Positions 37,929-49,507 of a stretch of DNA of 64,000 bases are shown piece by piece. The position numbers and the translations under genes were made by a program. The notes under the pieces were generated by a model. The model saw only the letters and a program-made list of their open reading frames with translations, did not search any database and was not told where the DNA came from. This DNA comes from Gibbula magus (taxonomy: Eukaryota > Mollusca > Gastropoda > Trochida > Trochidae), in assembly GCA_936450465.1 (NCBI GenBank), contig OW388305.1, positions 37,581,187 through 37,645,186 of the forward strand. Reading direction: 5' to 3'. Each line of letters begins with the position of its first letter. The stretch's first letter is position 1.

Positions 37929-38670
37929 TACTAATGATTGATATCAAAGAAATGAATTAAGCATAACAAGCTTAGATGATAATGTAAAATATGGGATCTT
38001 GGCAACTTAACTAACTTACATTATGTTTTTCTATTCACATACAGTTGCTTCTTGTATATTTGAGTGCTATAAAGTATGATTAAATTATTTTAAATACATT
38101 TCATGTACTTTATTCTAGGTGTTATCTTTAATTTACCTCTGAATTCATAATAATCAGTAATTTACTTTTTTAAACTAGGTAATTTCTCATGAAATTTTTA
38201 AGGATTTCTAAAACTAACATATTAGTGTAGCTGATGCATTTTAATAACTGACTGTCTCATGGAAAATCTGAATTAGTCGCGGTTTGTACTCGGTGAGCTT
38301 TTAAAGTTGTCCAAAACAATGACAAAATTAGACATACACACTTCAAGGGAACATAACTCACAAACCTGGGTCGGGAACTTAATATTGTTTTCAGGGTTGT
38401 AAGACACACATAGATGTAATTTTGTTATTTCATAACTCAAATAACTCAATAACCACAACTTATAAAATATAGGTTTAATACCTGATCAGAAAGACATAAC
38501 ATTACACAGTGTAGTCTGTCATATTGTAAATCAACAAAGGATAATCATAGCACCTTGTTGAACAACTTGTCAGAAAGGGAAAAGATCATTCCAAATTGGG
38601 AAAGCATAATAAGTTTGAGACTAACCAATGAGCATTTTTATCCCACCAGTATGTAATACCTTTGGATATA
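37929..38670. other. Non-coding stretch
   Basis: AT-rich, no supported gene. Confidence 0.4.
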
Positions 38671-39164
38671 CAGTCAGGCCTCGATAATCCGAACGCTTCC
38701 GTTTTTCATCAAAAACGTTCGGATAGTGAAATGTTCGGACTACTGAAATGAATTAAACAAGATGGAGTTGATAACCTTTGAATCTACAGACAGACGAGAA
38801 CGTATTTAAAATATTAAATGAATTTGACTCGCTGGATATTTATAACTATCGCACAAAATGAGAAATTCAATATATTAAAATCACAAACTACTGACACGCT
38901 TAACTCCCGTGTCAATCCACTGTCATTGAAGTTTACCGATCCAATCAGTGTGATGATCGCTTGTCACCGGATTAATGAAGCAAAAATAGTTGTTATTAAC
39001 TAATCCGTTACGGCTAATTGGCGTTCGGATTCGGAAACGGATTCAACGGATTAATGAATCAACATTTAATGAGTTTATATAGAGATTAGTTTGGTTACAG
39101 CTTGCTACCGTTCGGACACCGCAAGATTCGTATTATTGGTGGCCGGACTATCGCGGTTTGACTG
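38671..39164. mobile_element. pogo/Tigger-type MITE with TA target duplication
   Basis: Begins CAGTCAGGCCTCGATAATCC and ends (reverse complement) CAGTCAAACCGCGATAGTCC. It is flanked by TA at 38669-38670 and 39165-39166, and is 494 bp. CAGT(C/G)...CCTCG(A/C)TAATCCG ends with TA duplication are characteristic of the pogo/Tigger branch of Tc1/mariner. The interior has GTTCGGA repeats near both ends. No transposase is encoded. Confidence 0.88.
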
Positions 39165-40450
39165 TAGTCGTCGCCCTGTCCGTCCATCTGTTCGTCCATC
39201 TAGCTGTCCGTTATCATTTCGTTTCCAAAACAGAACTCGAAAACCGTTCACGATATCTTTCTGAATTTTTCCATGTTTATTACCAACTAACTAGGTGATA
39301 ACTTTTGATTTCTGAATTTTTTTTATTATTTTTCATTTCCATAGAAACGTGTTGGATATGGACTTTGTTCAGGGATAGGTTTTTCCCGGATCGCAGCTCC
39401 AAAACCCTTCATCATGTCTTCCTGAAACTGTGTATGTATATAACCAACTAACTGAAATGTTGCCTTTTGATATTTTACAGACTTTTACAGATGCTAAATA
39501 ACAATACAAGCAAAAAGGAAAATCTTGACGAATCCGTAGGTCACGTGGTTTCACGGCGATTTTGATTTTTTTAAAATTGTTCGATTTTGTCACATGGTAT
39601 TTTGATCTATATAATCCGAGAGACATATGTGATACATGCACATTTTTTAAAAAGATGTGCAATGAAAATCTGAGCAAAAAGGTAAATCTTTGAATTAGTA
39701 GGTCACATGGTTCACAATCGTCCGACCCAATGCAAAATTGAGGAAACACCACTCTGACAATATTTGCATCTAAGAGCTTAAACTTTATATACAGCTGAAG
39801 CATTGAGAAAGTGTGTTATTTTATTACCTAACATTTATTTTTACAAATACATTCCACAGTATGGTGATGTAAAAAATCAACATAGAGACTTGAAAATATG
39901 CGGAATAACAATACAAACATAAAAGTAATTGAGGATAGTTTGTATCTCATACGGTGACTTTGTTATCGATGGTCTTTTCTAATTCACAGTAATGGACACC
40001 CCAACAAAGACCAGCCGTTCAGGCTATAAATAGAACTCGTGAAATTTATAATTATTTTACTAATTTTGTCAGCAGGATTCAGCCAAAACGATCAACTGAT
40101 GCAAATGCAATCAAACTTTAAATGTTGATAGCCCTTAATGTGGAATACAAATCAGCAGCTTTTGGGCTCAAGCCATTTAAGGTCCAGTTCGATTATTAAT
40201 GACTATTTTTAACATGAGAAAAGTGTGGATGCAAACTTGAACCTTTTTTAAACAATGCACAATAACCATGTGAGGAAAAAAAGCAAATCATGTTGAGTTC
40301 ATAGGTCACTTGGTCTAGTCTTGTTTTGATTTTCTAAAGAATTGTGCAATTTTAACATGGGAAATTTGGATCTCAATAATCCTACAGACATGTTAGAGAC
40401 TTGCAACTTTTTCAAAAAGATGCGTAACAACATTCCATTTAGAAATATCT
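39165..40450. repeat. Eroded internally repetitive element
   Basis: Related phrases recur: 'tag(g)tcac(g/a/t)tGGT' at 39536, 39700 and 40305; 'aaaaagatg(t/c)g(c/t)aa' at 39650 and 40415; and 'taacaatacaa(g/a)ca' at 39496, 39905 and also 43508. It also contains TCCATCTGTTCGTCCATCTAG. This looks like an old dispersed repeat with internal direct repeats, and the frame at 39369-39803 (minus) is a by-product. Confidence 0.4.
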
Positions 40451-41400
40451 TAATTCATAATATATCAAATTATTGAATCATTTACGCGTTGAATCCTGTC
40501 AATGACGCGACTATATTTGTTGCTTAATTTTGCTTTCTTTACCTTGGTAGAATGTAATACAAACGCTTTCAGTGTGTCAGCCGATTCATTTAATTTCCAT
40601 TTTTGAATTTCACAATTTCTTTTAATCGTATTACATTAAGATCATTTACATAGATATTTGTTGGATATATGAGTGTAGTTTAAGAGTAGTAATGTTTAAC
40701 ACAGCCGATCACAAATCACATTTCGAAAACTGGATGTAGAGAATATGTCAATGAACTGTCATTATTTCAAACACTTAGCAGACGGGATACAAATAATGCC
40801 CTTAAAATATTTTACATACTTTGAAAACTACAATAAACTAAGCAGCGTTGATAAGCGCTGACAGGAGGAACAGAAAATGTAACATCAAGAAAATGTAACA
40901 TCAAGAAAACTATCAGTCCAATATAAATATTAAAGCTGTTATTGACACTTTGTCTAAATACATATTTAAGCATCATAATTTTGTCTAAGATACTGACTTA
41001 AGAAATATGTTTGCCATTGACTTGTTTGACAACATACAACCTCGAAGACGATAAATATATGATGTATAAACGAATGAAAACTATTACTCTGGATATTGAC
41101 CATTTATTAAATTTCCGTTGTGGTACCAAACTCCCGATACGAGGCCAGTGGTAAAATCACAACTTGACTCTCTCCAAGCTGTGTCCGGCCCGAGTCGTTG
41201 ACGACTGAACTACAAAATGGAGTGAATCACTGAATGTTCATACGTCTCGTGACCAGTCAACCGGATCGGTATATCCAGTCTTGTGAGACCCTGTCATGGA
41301 TAGTCTCCTGAGACAATCCACTGGTTATATGTGTTCATGCACAACAAAGAAATGTCAAAATAAAGCAGTACGGTTGGTCAGAGGTACGGAATCCAAGCGT
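40451..41400. other. Non-coding stretch
   Basis: No supported gene or element. AACATCAAGAAAATGT is tandemly duplicated near 40880. Confidence 0.4.
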
Positions 41401-41882
41401 TTTAAAGGTACATCCATTGCGTTGTTTGGGTTCCTATACGCCAAACGTCACAAAGTGTGTTATTTTATCGAGAAGTACTGACTTTTCCTGAAAATTGCCA
41501 TTTTGATGGCAGTCGACTCAGTATACCGGCGATATACAGGTAAAAGTATCAATTTCTGATCGAAAATCGGACAATGCATCTTGTTTGGCGTGCGTCAATT
41601 AGTCAAACGTAATTTTCGAAACTTATTTACAACATAAAAACAGAAACAATTTGGTTGACAATGTTAAGTAGGTCTGTGCATGTACATGGGGCGTGTAGCG
41701 TCGGTTTCTGCGCATGTATAATTATGTTGAACTTAGTAAAAAAAATATATGTTTGACGATTGGGGATGAATGTGCAAGTTGAGTGAAATTATTTCAACTG
41801 AAATCAGCATATATCGTATGTTGGCACATATTAAAGGGAAATTAAATTTTACGAAACACAATGGATGCATCTTTATGATAAG
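41401..41882. mobile_element. MITE family R2, copy 1
   Basis: Left TTTAAAGGTACATCCATTG, right CAATGGATGCATCTTTA. Internal landmarks TTTCTGATCGAAAATCGGACAA, GTCAAACGTAATTTTCGAAA and GGTTTCTGCGCATGTATAAT recur in copies at 49008-49507 and 63665-64000. It is the more diverged copy. Confidence 0.85.
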
Positions 41883-42025
41883 TAAAATCTACAATTGCCA
41901 TCTGCCACTGTTTTGTGTCCAACGAGCGCATACTTATTTAAAATTGGAAATGAACTTTATAAACGAAAGATGCTTATTTCAAGAGAATATCACATAGATT
42001 TGAACTCAGAGAAATTGAAAACAAT

Positions 42026-43026
42026 CTAAAAAAAGATATATGTGAACGAACGTTCTTCAATAACCACTGGATACCTAGCTGATAAACTGTCCGTACTGAT
42101 AGTACAGTCCATTCCATATTCCTTTGCCTCCAACCTGTCCATTTCGGGAGATTTATAGTATATAAACGAACCATGGACATCCAGTACACTCACATTAATA
42201 TCACCTTGGCACAATTCCAACTGATCGTAACGTGCGTAAATATTAAGGGGAACACGCATGGCTCCGGACTTTGATACATAAAATATTACAATTCTGCTGC
42301 GACATGTACTCTATATGTGTAACACTCTTCAATCACCTTAATATCCCTTGATATTGTCAACAAATTCATACATTTGATTCTCGATTGCTGCAGCCAGCAA
42401 ATGAGAGTGCCACTGATTCTAAGCTGCTGGATACGCCCAGTGTCTGTACGATACCATAGCTCACCTCCAATTCCAGGTGACGTGCTTCGCCTCATAATGG
42501 TACGTCTCTGCGCATAATACAGATGGTCTTTGAATACTCCCAGCTCACCAACTCTAAGCTTTGTCAACCTGACTTTAGAAATTTTGCCAAAGACTTGCTT
42601 GAATACTCAATCCGAGGAAGACCAAAATAGAGTGTTTCGCTCTTTGTCATAAGTCCAATCATTAAGAGATCCTCTGAATTGTATTCCTGTTTTTCTTAAC
42701 TTTGATGACATTGGACCTACATAAACATCTCGCAGTTTACCACTGTATCCAGTTATCAGGAACGACGCTGTTGAGATTTTCTTTGGTTTGTGTAAATATA
42801 AATCAACAAATTTACGACAGGTTTGAAAAGGGTTTCCCTGTAACAAATCGTTTCTGAAGACCGTGGTCAGATTATCCAAAGGAATTAAATCAGTCATACA
42901 CCGAGAGCCATGCCTTACAAAGCACTGATCTACAATGTCACAGTTGATATATGTGAGACATTCCGGCTTTTTCTGAGAACTGATCGCGACATTTATAAGA
43001 AAGAGAATTATCAAAATGCTCTCCAT
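42026..43026 (-). pseudogene. Secreted YWTD-like beta-propeller protein, copy A (broken)
   Basis: The minus frame begins ATG 43026 with a signal peptide (SILIILFLINVAIS), then a cysteine-containing N-terminal region (CLTYINCDIVDQCF, CMTDLIPLDNL) and propeller-like blades such as WTYDKERNTLFWSSSD, which resembles the 'YD...LYW(T/S)D' repeats of LDL-receptor class B/YWTD domains. Two lesions are visible by comparison with copies B and C. TGA at 42609-42607 falls in frame just after that blade motif, where the other copies have a sense codon. A 4-base deletion near 42290 shifts the frame before the block RVPLNIYARYDQLELC. The remaining frames stay homologous to copy B up to 42026. It is probably a recent pseudogene. 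The family name is unknown to me; similarity to YWTD propellers is by pattern only. Confidence 0.7.
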
Positions 43027-43259
43027 TGTGCAAACGCGCTTCTGTGTACGGTAGCTAAGGGTGCCCAGTTGGATGTGAGGAATGAATCCTGAGAAGTTTG
43101 AGTCAGATCCGTTTCCTTGACAACAATGATGTCATGATTATTCAACACGTGATTATATTTATGTTAAAATAAACCTATAAAAATCCTGAGTACGTTTCAC
43201 GTTTGTACTGGATGAATTACTTATAAGGATGGTGCCATATGACGATAGCGTTAAGGCAG

Positions 43260-43400
43260 GTATAAAGACACTTACAATCGTCTCGTAAAAAACAGGTTTG
43301 AATTATATATCCATTGACCAAATCGTTTCTAAATGTTGTTTTCTTTCCCGTGAGAACTGACAAGTTGAGCAGGAAGCAGGATAATTATCCAAATGCTCTG
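43260..43400 (-). pseudogene. Remnant of YWTD-family N-terminal exon upstream of copy A
   Basis: It contains the minus-strand pieces seen intact at 45700-45943: the leader region (GAGCATTTGGATAATTATCC-like) and the 'NDLVNGYIIQTC' region, but with the cysteine-rich middle deleted between about 43335 and 43345. Together with 43016-43340 it is nearly identical to 45437-45770. Confidence 0.55.
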
Positions 43401-44066
43401 GTCGTGAGTATGAGTACAAAGTTACAGAAAATACGGTTTCACATTTTTAACCAGTGATAACTATTCAAAATCCACGTAGAGACTTAAAACTATTTTCAAA
43501 AGATGCTCAATAACAATACAAGCATATACTGATATATACTGATTTTTAAAACTTTTTTACGAGGAAACACCGGTCTGTAAATATTGACATCTAATAACTT
43601 TAACTTTGATTTATATACAGCTGAAGCATGGGGAAATAAGTATGGTGACTTAGAACATTTAAACATTTTAACACTTTTAAAACCATATGACTCTTTTTTT
43701 TTAAGAACTTCTAAACAACATCACATTGTTCGAATTGAGCCTTCAGTATACGCTCTACTCATTAAATGGTTAAATGAATCACAAATGGAATGAACTATAT
43801 TCATTGTAGTACAAGGATCCCAGAAGCGGTCAGAAGCGGTCTAGACTAATAGATTCTGAAGGTGTGTTGTTGTAATGCTGTGAAAAGAAATGGCCCAAGG
43901 GCCTGTGCGATATAGTAGTTGGTTTGTGAGATGGGAGGCCCTTGTTCAAATGATAAGCTGATCAGTTGAATTCATACTGACCATCTGTCCCTGCGTGTGT
44001 ACCATGAGTGCATATGTATTTAGAATTACAAATGAAAAAAAAACCCAAGAGATGTTATCATGGGTT

Positions 44067-44428
44067 TTAAAGGCGCTGTAGCACGTTTTTTGCAAAATTT
44101 ATTTTTTCAAATTTCCCATTTATAATGATAGTTTATGTCATTTAAATTAACTTTACAGGGTAAAACATGTTATTACACAAACCAATTATCTGTAGTGGTA
44201 AAAAATATGTTGCGTATAAAGCAAAAATTGCATGGCGGCCATTTTATTGTGAACACAATTTATTATTTTGTATTACAAAAACGATTCCCATGGCTTTACC
44301 GAAACATGTACACTAATTTTAAACTTTATTTTACGAAGAGAGAATGATGTTTTACTATTGGTGAAATTATTTTTCAAATACATTTCATCAACTTTTTTTA
44401 GCGAAAAAACGTGCTACTGCCCCTTTAA
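44067..44428. mobile_element. MITE family R1, copy 2
   Basis: Ends TTTTAAAGGCGCTGTAGCAC and GTGCTACTGCCCCTTTAA are inverted. It is collinear with 19086-19449, including GCATGGCGGCCATTTTA. Confidence 0.85.
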
Positions 44429-44675
44429 TAGAGGGAAATTGATAGCGTTATGATGATACTTTTCACTCTGTTACTTGAATGCTCCAGCACTCCTAGACCA
44501 AATCAGAGTGTTTGGAACTTTCTCAATGGGAGACCTCAATCATTGTTTGACCAGTCTGGATTTTCAGACTGGTATCCCAAAAACAACATCAAAATAAGCA
44601 AAATTCTAACGCTTGTCTTCCATATACTTTTTGATATTTAGCTGATATAGTTTTGGTATCAATAGCACAGTCCAT

Positions 44676-45569
44676 TCAAAACTTCCTTGCCTCCAACCTG
44701 TCCGTTGTTTTAGATGTAAAGTATACATAAGAACCATTCACCTCCAGTGATCTTGTGCCATTCTTCATCTTAAAACCACCATGGCACAATTCCAGTCCAT
44801 TGTCACGTGTGAAAATCTTAAGGCTCCCTTGTAAAATGTCTCTACCTTTTGGAACATAAAAAAATACAATTCTGTTGTTTGAGGCATATACTCGATAGAC
44901 TAAACACTCCATCCCCAGAATTTCCTTTGATTTTGTCAACAAATTCAGGCATTTTATCCGCAACAGCTGCATCCAGCAAACGAGAGAATCACTGATGGTC
45001 AAATATGTACTACCAAGAACTCCTGTACGATACCATACCCCGTGTTCAGGTCCAGGTGACGTGCTCCGCCTCATAATGGTTCCATCTTTCATATAATACA
45101 GATAGTCTTTGAAAACACCGAACGAAACTATACCATGGTTTGCTAACTTGACTTTAGAATTACCTTTTTCGATCACTTGCTTCAATAGTCCATCTGTGGA
45201 CGACCAAAAGAGAGTGTTTCGTTCTTTGTCATAAGCCAAATGATTAAGAGACCCTTTGATCTGTATTCCTGTTTTCTTCATTAACTTCGATGACATCGAT
45301 CCTACATAAACATCTATCAGTTTGGAACCACTCTCTTTAGTCGTCACCAAGAACGAGACTGATGAGTTTCTCTTTGGTTTGTGTAAATAAATATCAACAA
45401 ATTTACGACAGGTTTGAAAAGAGTTTCCCTGTAACAAAAATGCTCTCCATTGTGCAACCACGCTTCTGTATACGGTAGCTAAGGGTGCCCAGTTGGATGT
45501 GTGGAATGAATCCTGAGAAGTTTGAGTCAGATCCGTTTCCTTGACAACAATGATGTCATGATAACTCAA
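44676..45569 (-). pseudogene. YWTD-like beta-propeller family, copy B main body
   Basis: A long minus frame (about 260 family-specific codons from 45437 down to TGA 44678-44676) with the blade-like segments LAYDKERNTLFWSSTDGLL, FGVFKDYLYYMKDGTIMRR, LTISDSLVCWMQ and VNGSYVYFTSKTTDRLE. It is collinear with copy A without A's stop or deletion. The first 40-odd codons of the open frame (45569-45438) translate flank DNA, not the family N-terminus. Relative to copy A the sequence from the leader through the cysteine region is deleted: ATGGAGAGCATTTT joins straight to TTGTTACAGGG. A family N-terminus lies upstream (45641-45943), but joining it across the GTAAGT at 45699 to the AG at 45430-45429 would be out of phase, so I do not regard it as a working gene. 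The frame also stops where copy A continues. Confidence 0.6.
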
Positions 45570-45640
45570 CGCGTGATTATATTTATGTTAAAATAAACCT
45601 ATAAAAATCCTGAGTACGTTTCACGTTTGTACTGGATGAA

Positions 45641-45943
45641 TTACTTATAAGTATGGTGCCATATGATGACAGCGTTAAGGCAGGTATAAAGACACTTACA
45701 ATCGTCTCGTAAAAAACAGGTTTGAATAATATATCCATTGACCAAATCATTTCTAAATGTTGTGTCCAGATCATCCAAACCAAGGAGAGCAGAGGTACAC
45801 GGAGTGCCACATCTTTCCCAGCATCGATCTGAAGTGTCACAGTTGATGTATCTGAGACACAGTTGCTTCATAGGCTTGTTTTCTTTCCCTTGAGAACTGA
45901 CAAGTCGAGCAGGAAGCAGGAGAATTATCCAAATGCTCTGCAT
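45641..45943 (-). pseudogene. YWTD-family N-terminal exon fragment, copy B1
   Basis: ATG 45943 (MQSIWIILLLPARLVSS leader; in-frame ATGs also at 45952 and 45964), then CLRYINCDTSDRCW, CTSALLGLDDLDTTFRNDL and QTC, matching copy A's N-terminus. Homology to copy A ends after the QTC motif. A consensus GTAAGT (donor GT 45699-45698) lies in the diverged part, so this may be a real first exon whose partner is missing, or a truncated duplicate. Confidence 0.5.
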
Positions 45944-46021
45944 AATGTCCATGCCAATAAGCATCTTATTGGGGTATTGTGTGGAATTAATATAATATAA
46001 CGTCAAACCATGTAGTGTAAT

Positions 46022-46249
46022 ATGAAAACGTCTATGGCTTACAGTTCAGATATGAATCTCATTGAACATGCTTGGGGCAGTATCATCATTCGACCTGTGC
46101 ATAATCCTTCTACTACCCTGCTTGAATTATCAAACACTCTCGTAAATGAATGGGACAATATAGCTGTTGCTAATGTAAACACACTTATTGACAGTTTGCC
46201 AAGGTTGGTTGCTGCCAATGATAACGCAAATTGTGTTCAATATTACTAG
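46022..46249 (+). pseudogene. Tc1/mariner transposase C-terminal fragment
   Basis: The frame contains SSDMNLIEHAWGSI, matching the conserved 'SPDLNPIE(H/N)VWD' block with the third catalytic-acid position (usually D or E in DDE/D; here the Glu of LIEH is kept). It then has LLELSNTLVNEWDNIA and LIDSLPRL, the usual 'L...L..EW..I' and 'L..S(M)(P)RR' C-terminal features. No N-terminal helix-turn-helix, other catalytic residues or inverted repeats are visible, so it is a decayed fragment. It sits between YWTD copies B and C. Confidence 0.78.
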
Positions 46250-47153
46250 CCAACCTATGTCTTTACCTATGTTTACCATGATTTATGGCATTGTATTACA
46301 ATGTAATTTGCAAATGAGTAGTTGGACATTTTGGTCAGTAGTTGATGTAATACAAATGACATACAGCACTAATTGATTTAAACACATGTCCAACTTTTCT
46401 CTCTTTTTAAATATATTTCTGTCTCAAAAATGAAACAGTTAACATTTGATTAACGATCTTTTTCAAAATTTAAAATTTATTATTAGGATGACAACCATTA
46501 ATGGCAAAATAATAGCTGAAAAAGCTAAGTTGAAGTGAAACATATGATTTTCCCATGGGAACCAACTATCATTTTATTTATATTCTCATAACCGCTTCTT
46601 AAGTTGTCTATTTCAGTCAAATATAATATGATAAAAGCATTTTTACTGTAATATACCATATTTCAATTGTTATCGTGAAACTGTCTTTGAAAGATGAACT
46701 ATTAATAATGCTAGAAAAGAACTCGGAAAATTTTCCTAATTTTGTCTTGTATATATTTTGTTATCACTTAGGAGATTCAAAATTTATGTTATATTATATG
46801 CTATAGAAAGGAGAACATTGTTGTAGACGTTTTGAAAGTAGTAATTTTATTTGACAAATTGTATATTTTAACTCTTCTAGATAGTTGGCTGTTGTATTTT
46901 ACGGCCTTTGTTGTGAACTTTTGCTTTTGCAATTATTTTAAACAGTAATCAATTAACTTAAATTTCTTGCTGCTAATGGCTATGACGCTGCCGAAGCGGC
47001 GTTGAACAATAATTATATAAGTCACTCACTCATTGAGTTGTTAGTCGGAGAGAGGGAACATAGTAATAAGCAATCACATGTTGAAAACAGGGTGCGATGA
47101 ATTCTTAGCCGCAACAAATTCTCACTCACATATTTTAATAAAGTATTGTTTGT
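46250..47153. other. Non-coding stretch
   Basis: AT-rich, no supported gene. It ends at the YWTD copy C fragment. Confidence 0.4.
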
Positions 47154-47400
47154 TCATACTTTAGAATTACCTTTTTCGATCACTTGCTTGAATACTTCAT
47201 CCGAGGAAGACCAAAAGAGAGTGTTTCGCTCTTCGTCATAAGTCCAATCATTAAGAGAACCTCTGATCTGTATTTCTATTTTTCTTAACTTTGATGACAT
47301 TAATCCTACATAAACATCTCGCAGTTTACCACTGTATTCAGTCATCAGGAACGACGCTGTTGAGATTTTCTTTCGATTGTTTAAATATAAAACAACAAAT
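47154..47400 (-). pseudogene. YWTD-like family, copy C fragment
   Basis: About 80 codons collinear with copies A and B (KKISTASFLMTEYSG, MSSKLRK, WTYDEERNTLFWSSSD, FKQVIEKGNSKV). It keeps a sense codon where copy A has TGA. The 5' side is cut by an R1 MITE fragment at 47400 and the 3' side ends abruptly at 47157. It is a non-functional fragment. Confidence 0.72.
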
Positions 47401-47620
47401 GTTGCGTATAAATTAAACATTGCATGGCGGCCATTTTATTGTGAACACGTTTTGTTATTCGAATGACAAAAACGATTCCCATGGCTTAACTGAGCCATGT
47501 ACACTCATTTTTAGCGTGATTTTTCGAAAAGAGAAGGGTGTTTAACAATTGGTGTAATTATTTTTCAAATCCATTTCATCGACTTATTTGAGCGAAGAAA
47601 CGTGCTACTGCACCTCTTAT
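47400..47620. mobile_element. MITE family R1, partial copy 3
   Basis: Only the right part is present (TGTTGCGTATAAA...GCATGGCGGCCATTTTA...GAAACGTGCTACTGCACCTC). It truncates YWTD copy C. Confidence 0.75.
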
Positions 47621-47753
47621 ATGTAATGATGGTGCATTATTAATGTTGTATTTGTATCCCCTTTACGATTTTGGGGAAATAAATCATTTGCCGACTACTA
47701 GAATAAAAACAACTACAGATAAGTTAAACAAATGGCTATTACACTTCATCTGT

Positions 47754-47759
47754 TTTATT
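47754..47759 (-). promoter_or_regulatory. Polyadenylation signal of the XPG-like gene
   Basis: AATAAA on the minus strand, about 85 bases past the TAA stop of the last exon. Confidence 0.6.
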
Positions 47760-47844
47760 CTTTAAAGTGTAAGAATGTCTGAAACAGCATTGTTGATAGG
47801 TATTGAGATGAAAGCAGTCATCCTTGGCAGTTACGGTTATCGTG

Positions 47845-47976
47845 TTATCCATCAAAGGAGAAGACGTGTTCAGACAGGTTTCTCATCATGTGTCTCTTCT
47901 CCTTGATAACAGAGTCCATGTCTCTCTTGCACTGCATCAAAGTGTCTCTGTCAACCTGTCTTAGACCAGCATGCCA
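47845..47976 (-). CDS. XPG-like gene, terminal coding exon
   Basis: 43 codons then TAA (47847-47845), containing WHAGLRQVDRDTLMQCKRDM and ending in HVFSFDG. The acceptor used keeps the frame: TTTTGACAGAG with AG at 47978-47977. The nearer-consensus CAG two bases upstream would frame-shift to an early stop, so the boundary is inferred from frame. A polyadenylation signal follows at 47754-47759. Confidence 0.65.
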   Translation of the reverse strand, partial: WHAGLRQVDRDTLMQCKRDMDSVIKEKRHMMRNLSEHVFSFDG

Positions 47977-48666
47977 CTCTGTCAAAACAGGAAATTAGTA
48001 ATCAAATAAAGGATACACAGTGAAACCCCGTTTATCCGTATGATTTCGTTATAATTAAAAATCGTCCGGAAATGTATAACAATAAAAAAAAATTAATAAA
48101 ATATTATCATGTATCATCAGCTCATGATTGTGTAAAATAATTTCATTTCTTTGAAATTTATTGGAAGTTGTTTCACTCAAAATCGAGTAAAAAAGTAAAA
48201 ACATATGTTAGTTATGTCTGCAAACGTAATCATTGTATTCGCTGAAGCAGTGAAAGTTACTCGGAGAAAACTAACAGCAAAAGTCATTGTTTTCAGTTTT
48301 CCCAGTTCAGCGTTGATTTAGGAAGTTCCTTACCAATTAGAATTGCTAATATTTCTGTACATACATGATAAATATGTGCTTAATCCAGTTATGTTATATA
48401 AAAAGAGGTCACCGTGTTCGAGATAAGAGGTGGGGGTGTCGCAAAATAAATATCGTTTCACACCATCACCATAAAACAATAAACATATTTCGTGATTTAT
48501 AGCTTTGATTAAAATGTTCATGGTTAGACTTATATGCATGCATTCTCTTCCCACAGAGGTTATTCCCTTCAGATTCCGATCCTAACCTATGTTGTACATC
48601 GCCTGAATCCGAAGGCTCCAGCAATATCCCCTAGCAGGGAAAAGGAGAACCTCATACTGTAGCCCA
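47977..48666. other. Intron of the XPG-like gene, first part
   Basis: No nested gene. CAGTGAAACCCCGTTTATCC at 48020 looks like one end of a pogo/Tigger-type element, without a matching second end. Confidence 0.4.
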
Positions 48667-48775
48667 GGACCCATATTTTCGAAGCTCTCTTAGCGCTAAG
48701 ATAGTCGTAAGTCAATGTTAATGTATAGCACTTACGACTATTTTAGCGCTAAGAGAGCTTCGAAAATATGGGCCC
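48667..48775. mobile_element. Palindromic MITE, copy 2
   Basis: GGACCCATATTTTCGAAGCT opposite AGCTTCGAAAATATGGGCCC with internal TCTTAGCGCTAAGA palindromes. It is nearly identical to 20607-20718, 28 kb away. Confidence 0.88.
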
Positions 48776-49007
48776 TGCTTCTTAGCCAATGAAAACTCAT
48801 CTTTCAGCGGCCATGTCGACCTAATGTATTCAAAGATCTAGGCATTTGACTCTTAAGGGTCTTGCATATTAGAAGATGTTCTTCGAATATGTCTGGTGTA
48901 AATAACACAAATGGGTAATAGTGTCTGATTTGGTCTTCTTTATTTTTCAGCATGTTTATGATCGCTTTTATTTCACAAAATCAAATAGCATATTTCGAGG
49001 AAAAGCC

Positions 49008-49507
49008 TTTAAAGGTACATCCATTGTGTTGGTGGGGGTCAAATATTCCAAACGTTATAAATAATGTTACTTTATCGAGAAGAACCGACTGTTACCGAAA
49101 ACTACCATTTTGGTCATAGTCCACGTAGTATATTGACGATATGAAGGTAAAAGTAGTGATTTCTGATCGAAAACCGGACAATTCACCGCTAGTGGCGAGC
49201 GTCAATCAGTCAAACGTAATTTTCGAAACTTATTTACAAAAGGCAAAAAGACAAATTTGTGTTGATAATGTTTAAAAGGTCATATAACTACTGTGCATGT
49301 AAATGAGTCGTGCAGTTTCGGTTTCTACACATGCATAATGATGTTTACTGATCCTAATTGAAAACTAGTAATTATGATATAGTTTGCGATTGGGAATGAA
49401 TATGCAAGCTGAGTGAATTTATTTGTACTGTAAACAGCACATATGGTGTGTTGGAACGTATGAGAGCCAAATAAAATTTTATGAAAGACAATGGATGTAC
49501 CTTTAAA
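49008..49507. mobile_element. MITE family R2, copy 2 (complete)
   Basis: TTTAAAGGTACATCCATTG at the left and CAATGGATGTACCTTTAAA at the right are exact inverted repeats. The length is about 500 bp. It is over 90 percent similar by eye to 63665-64000 along the shared part. It lies in the last intron of the XPG-like gene. Confidence 0.92.

Noticed and set aside
39369..39803. 144-codon minus frame
   Set aside because: It lies in an internally repeated dispersed element and has no recognisable domain. Repeated blocks at 39536, 39700 and 40305 explain the sequence.
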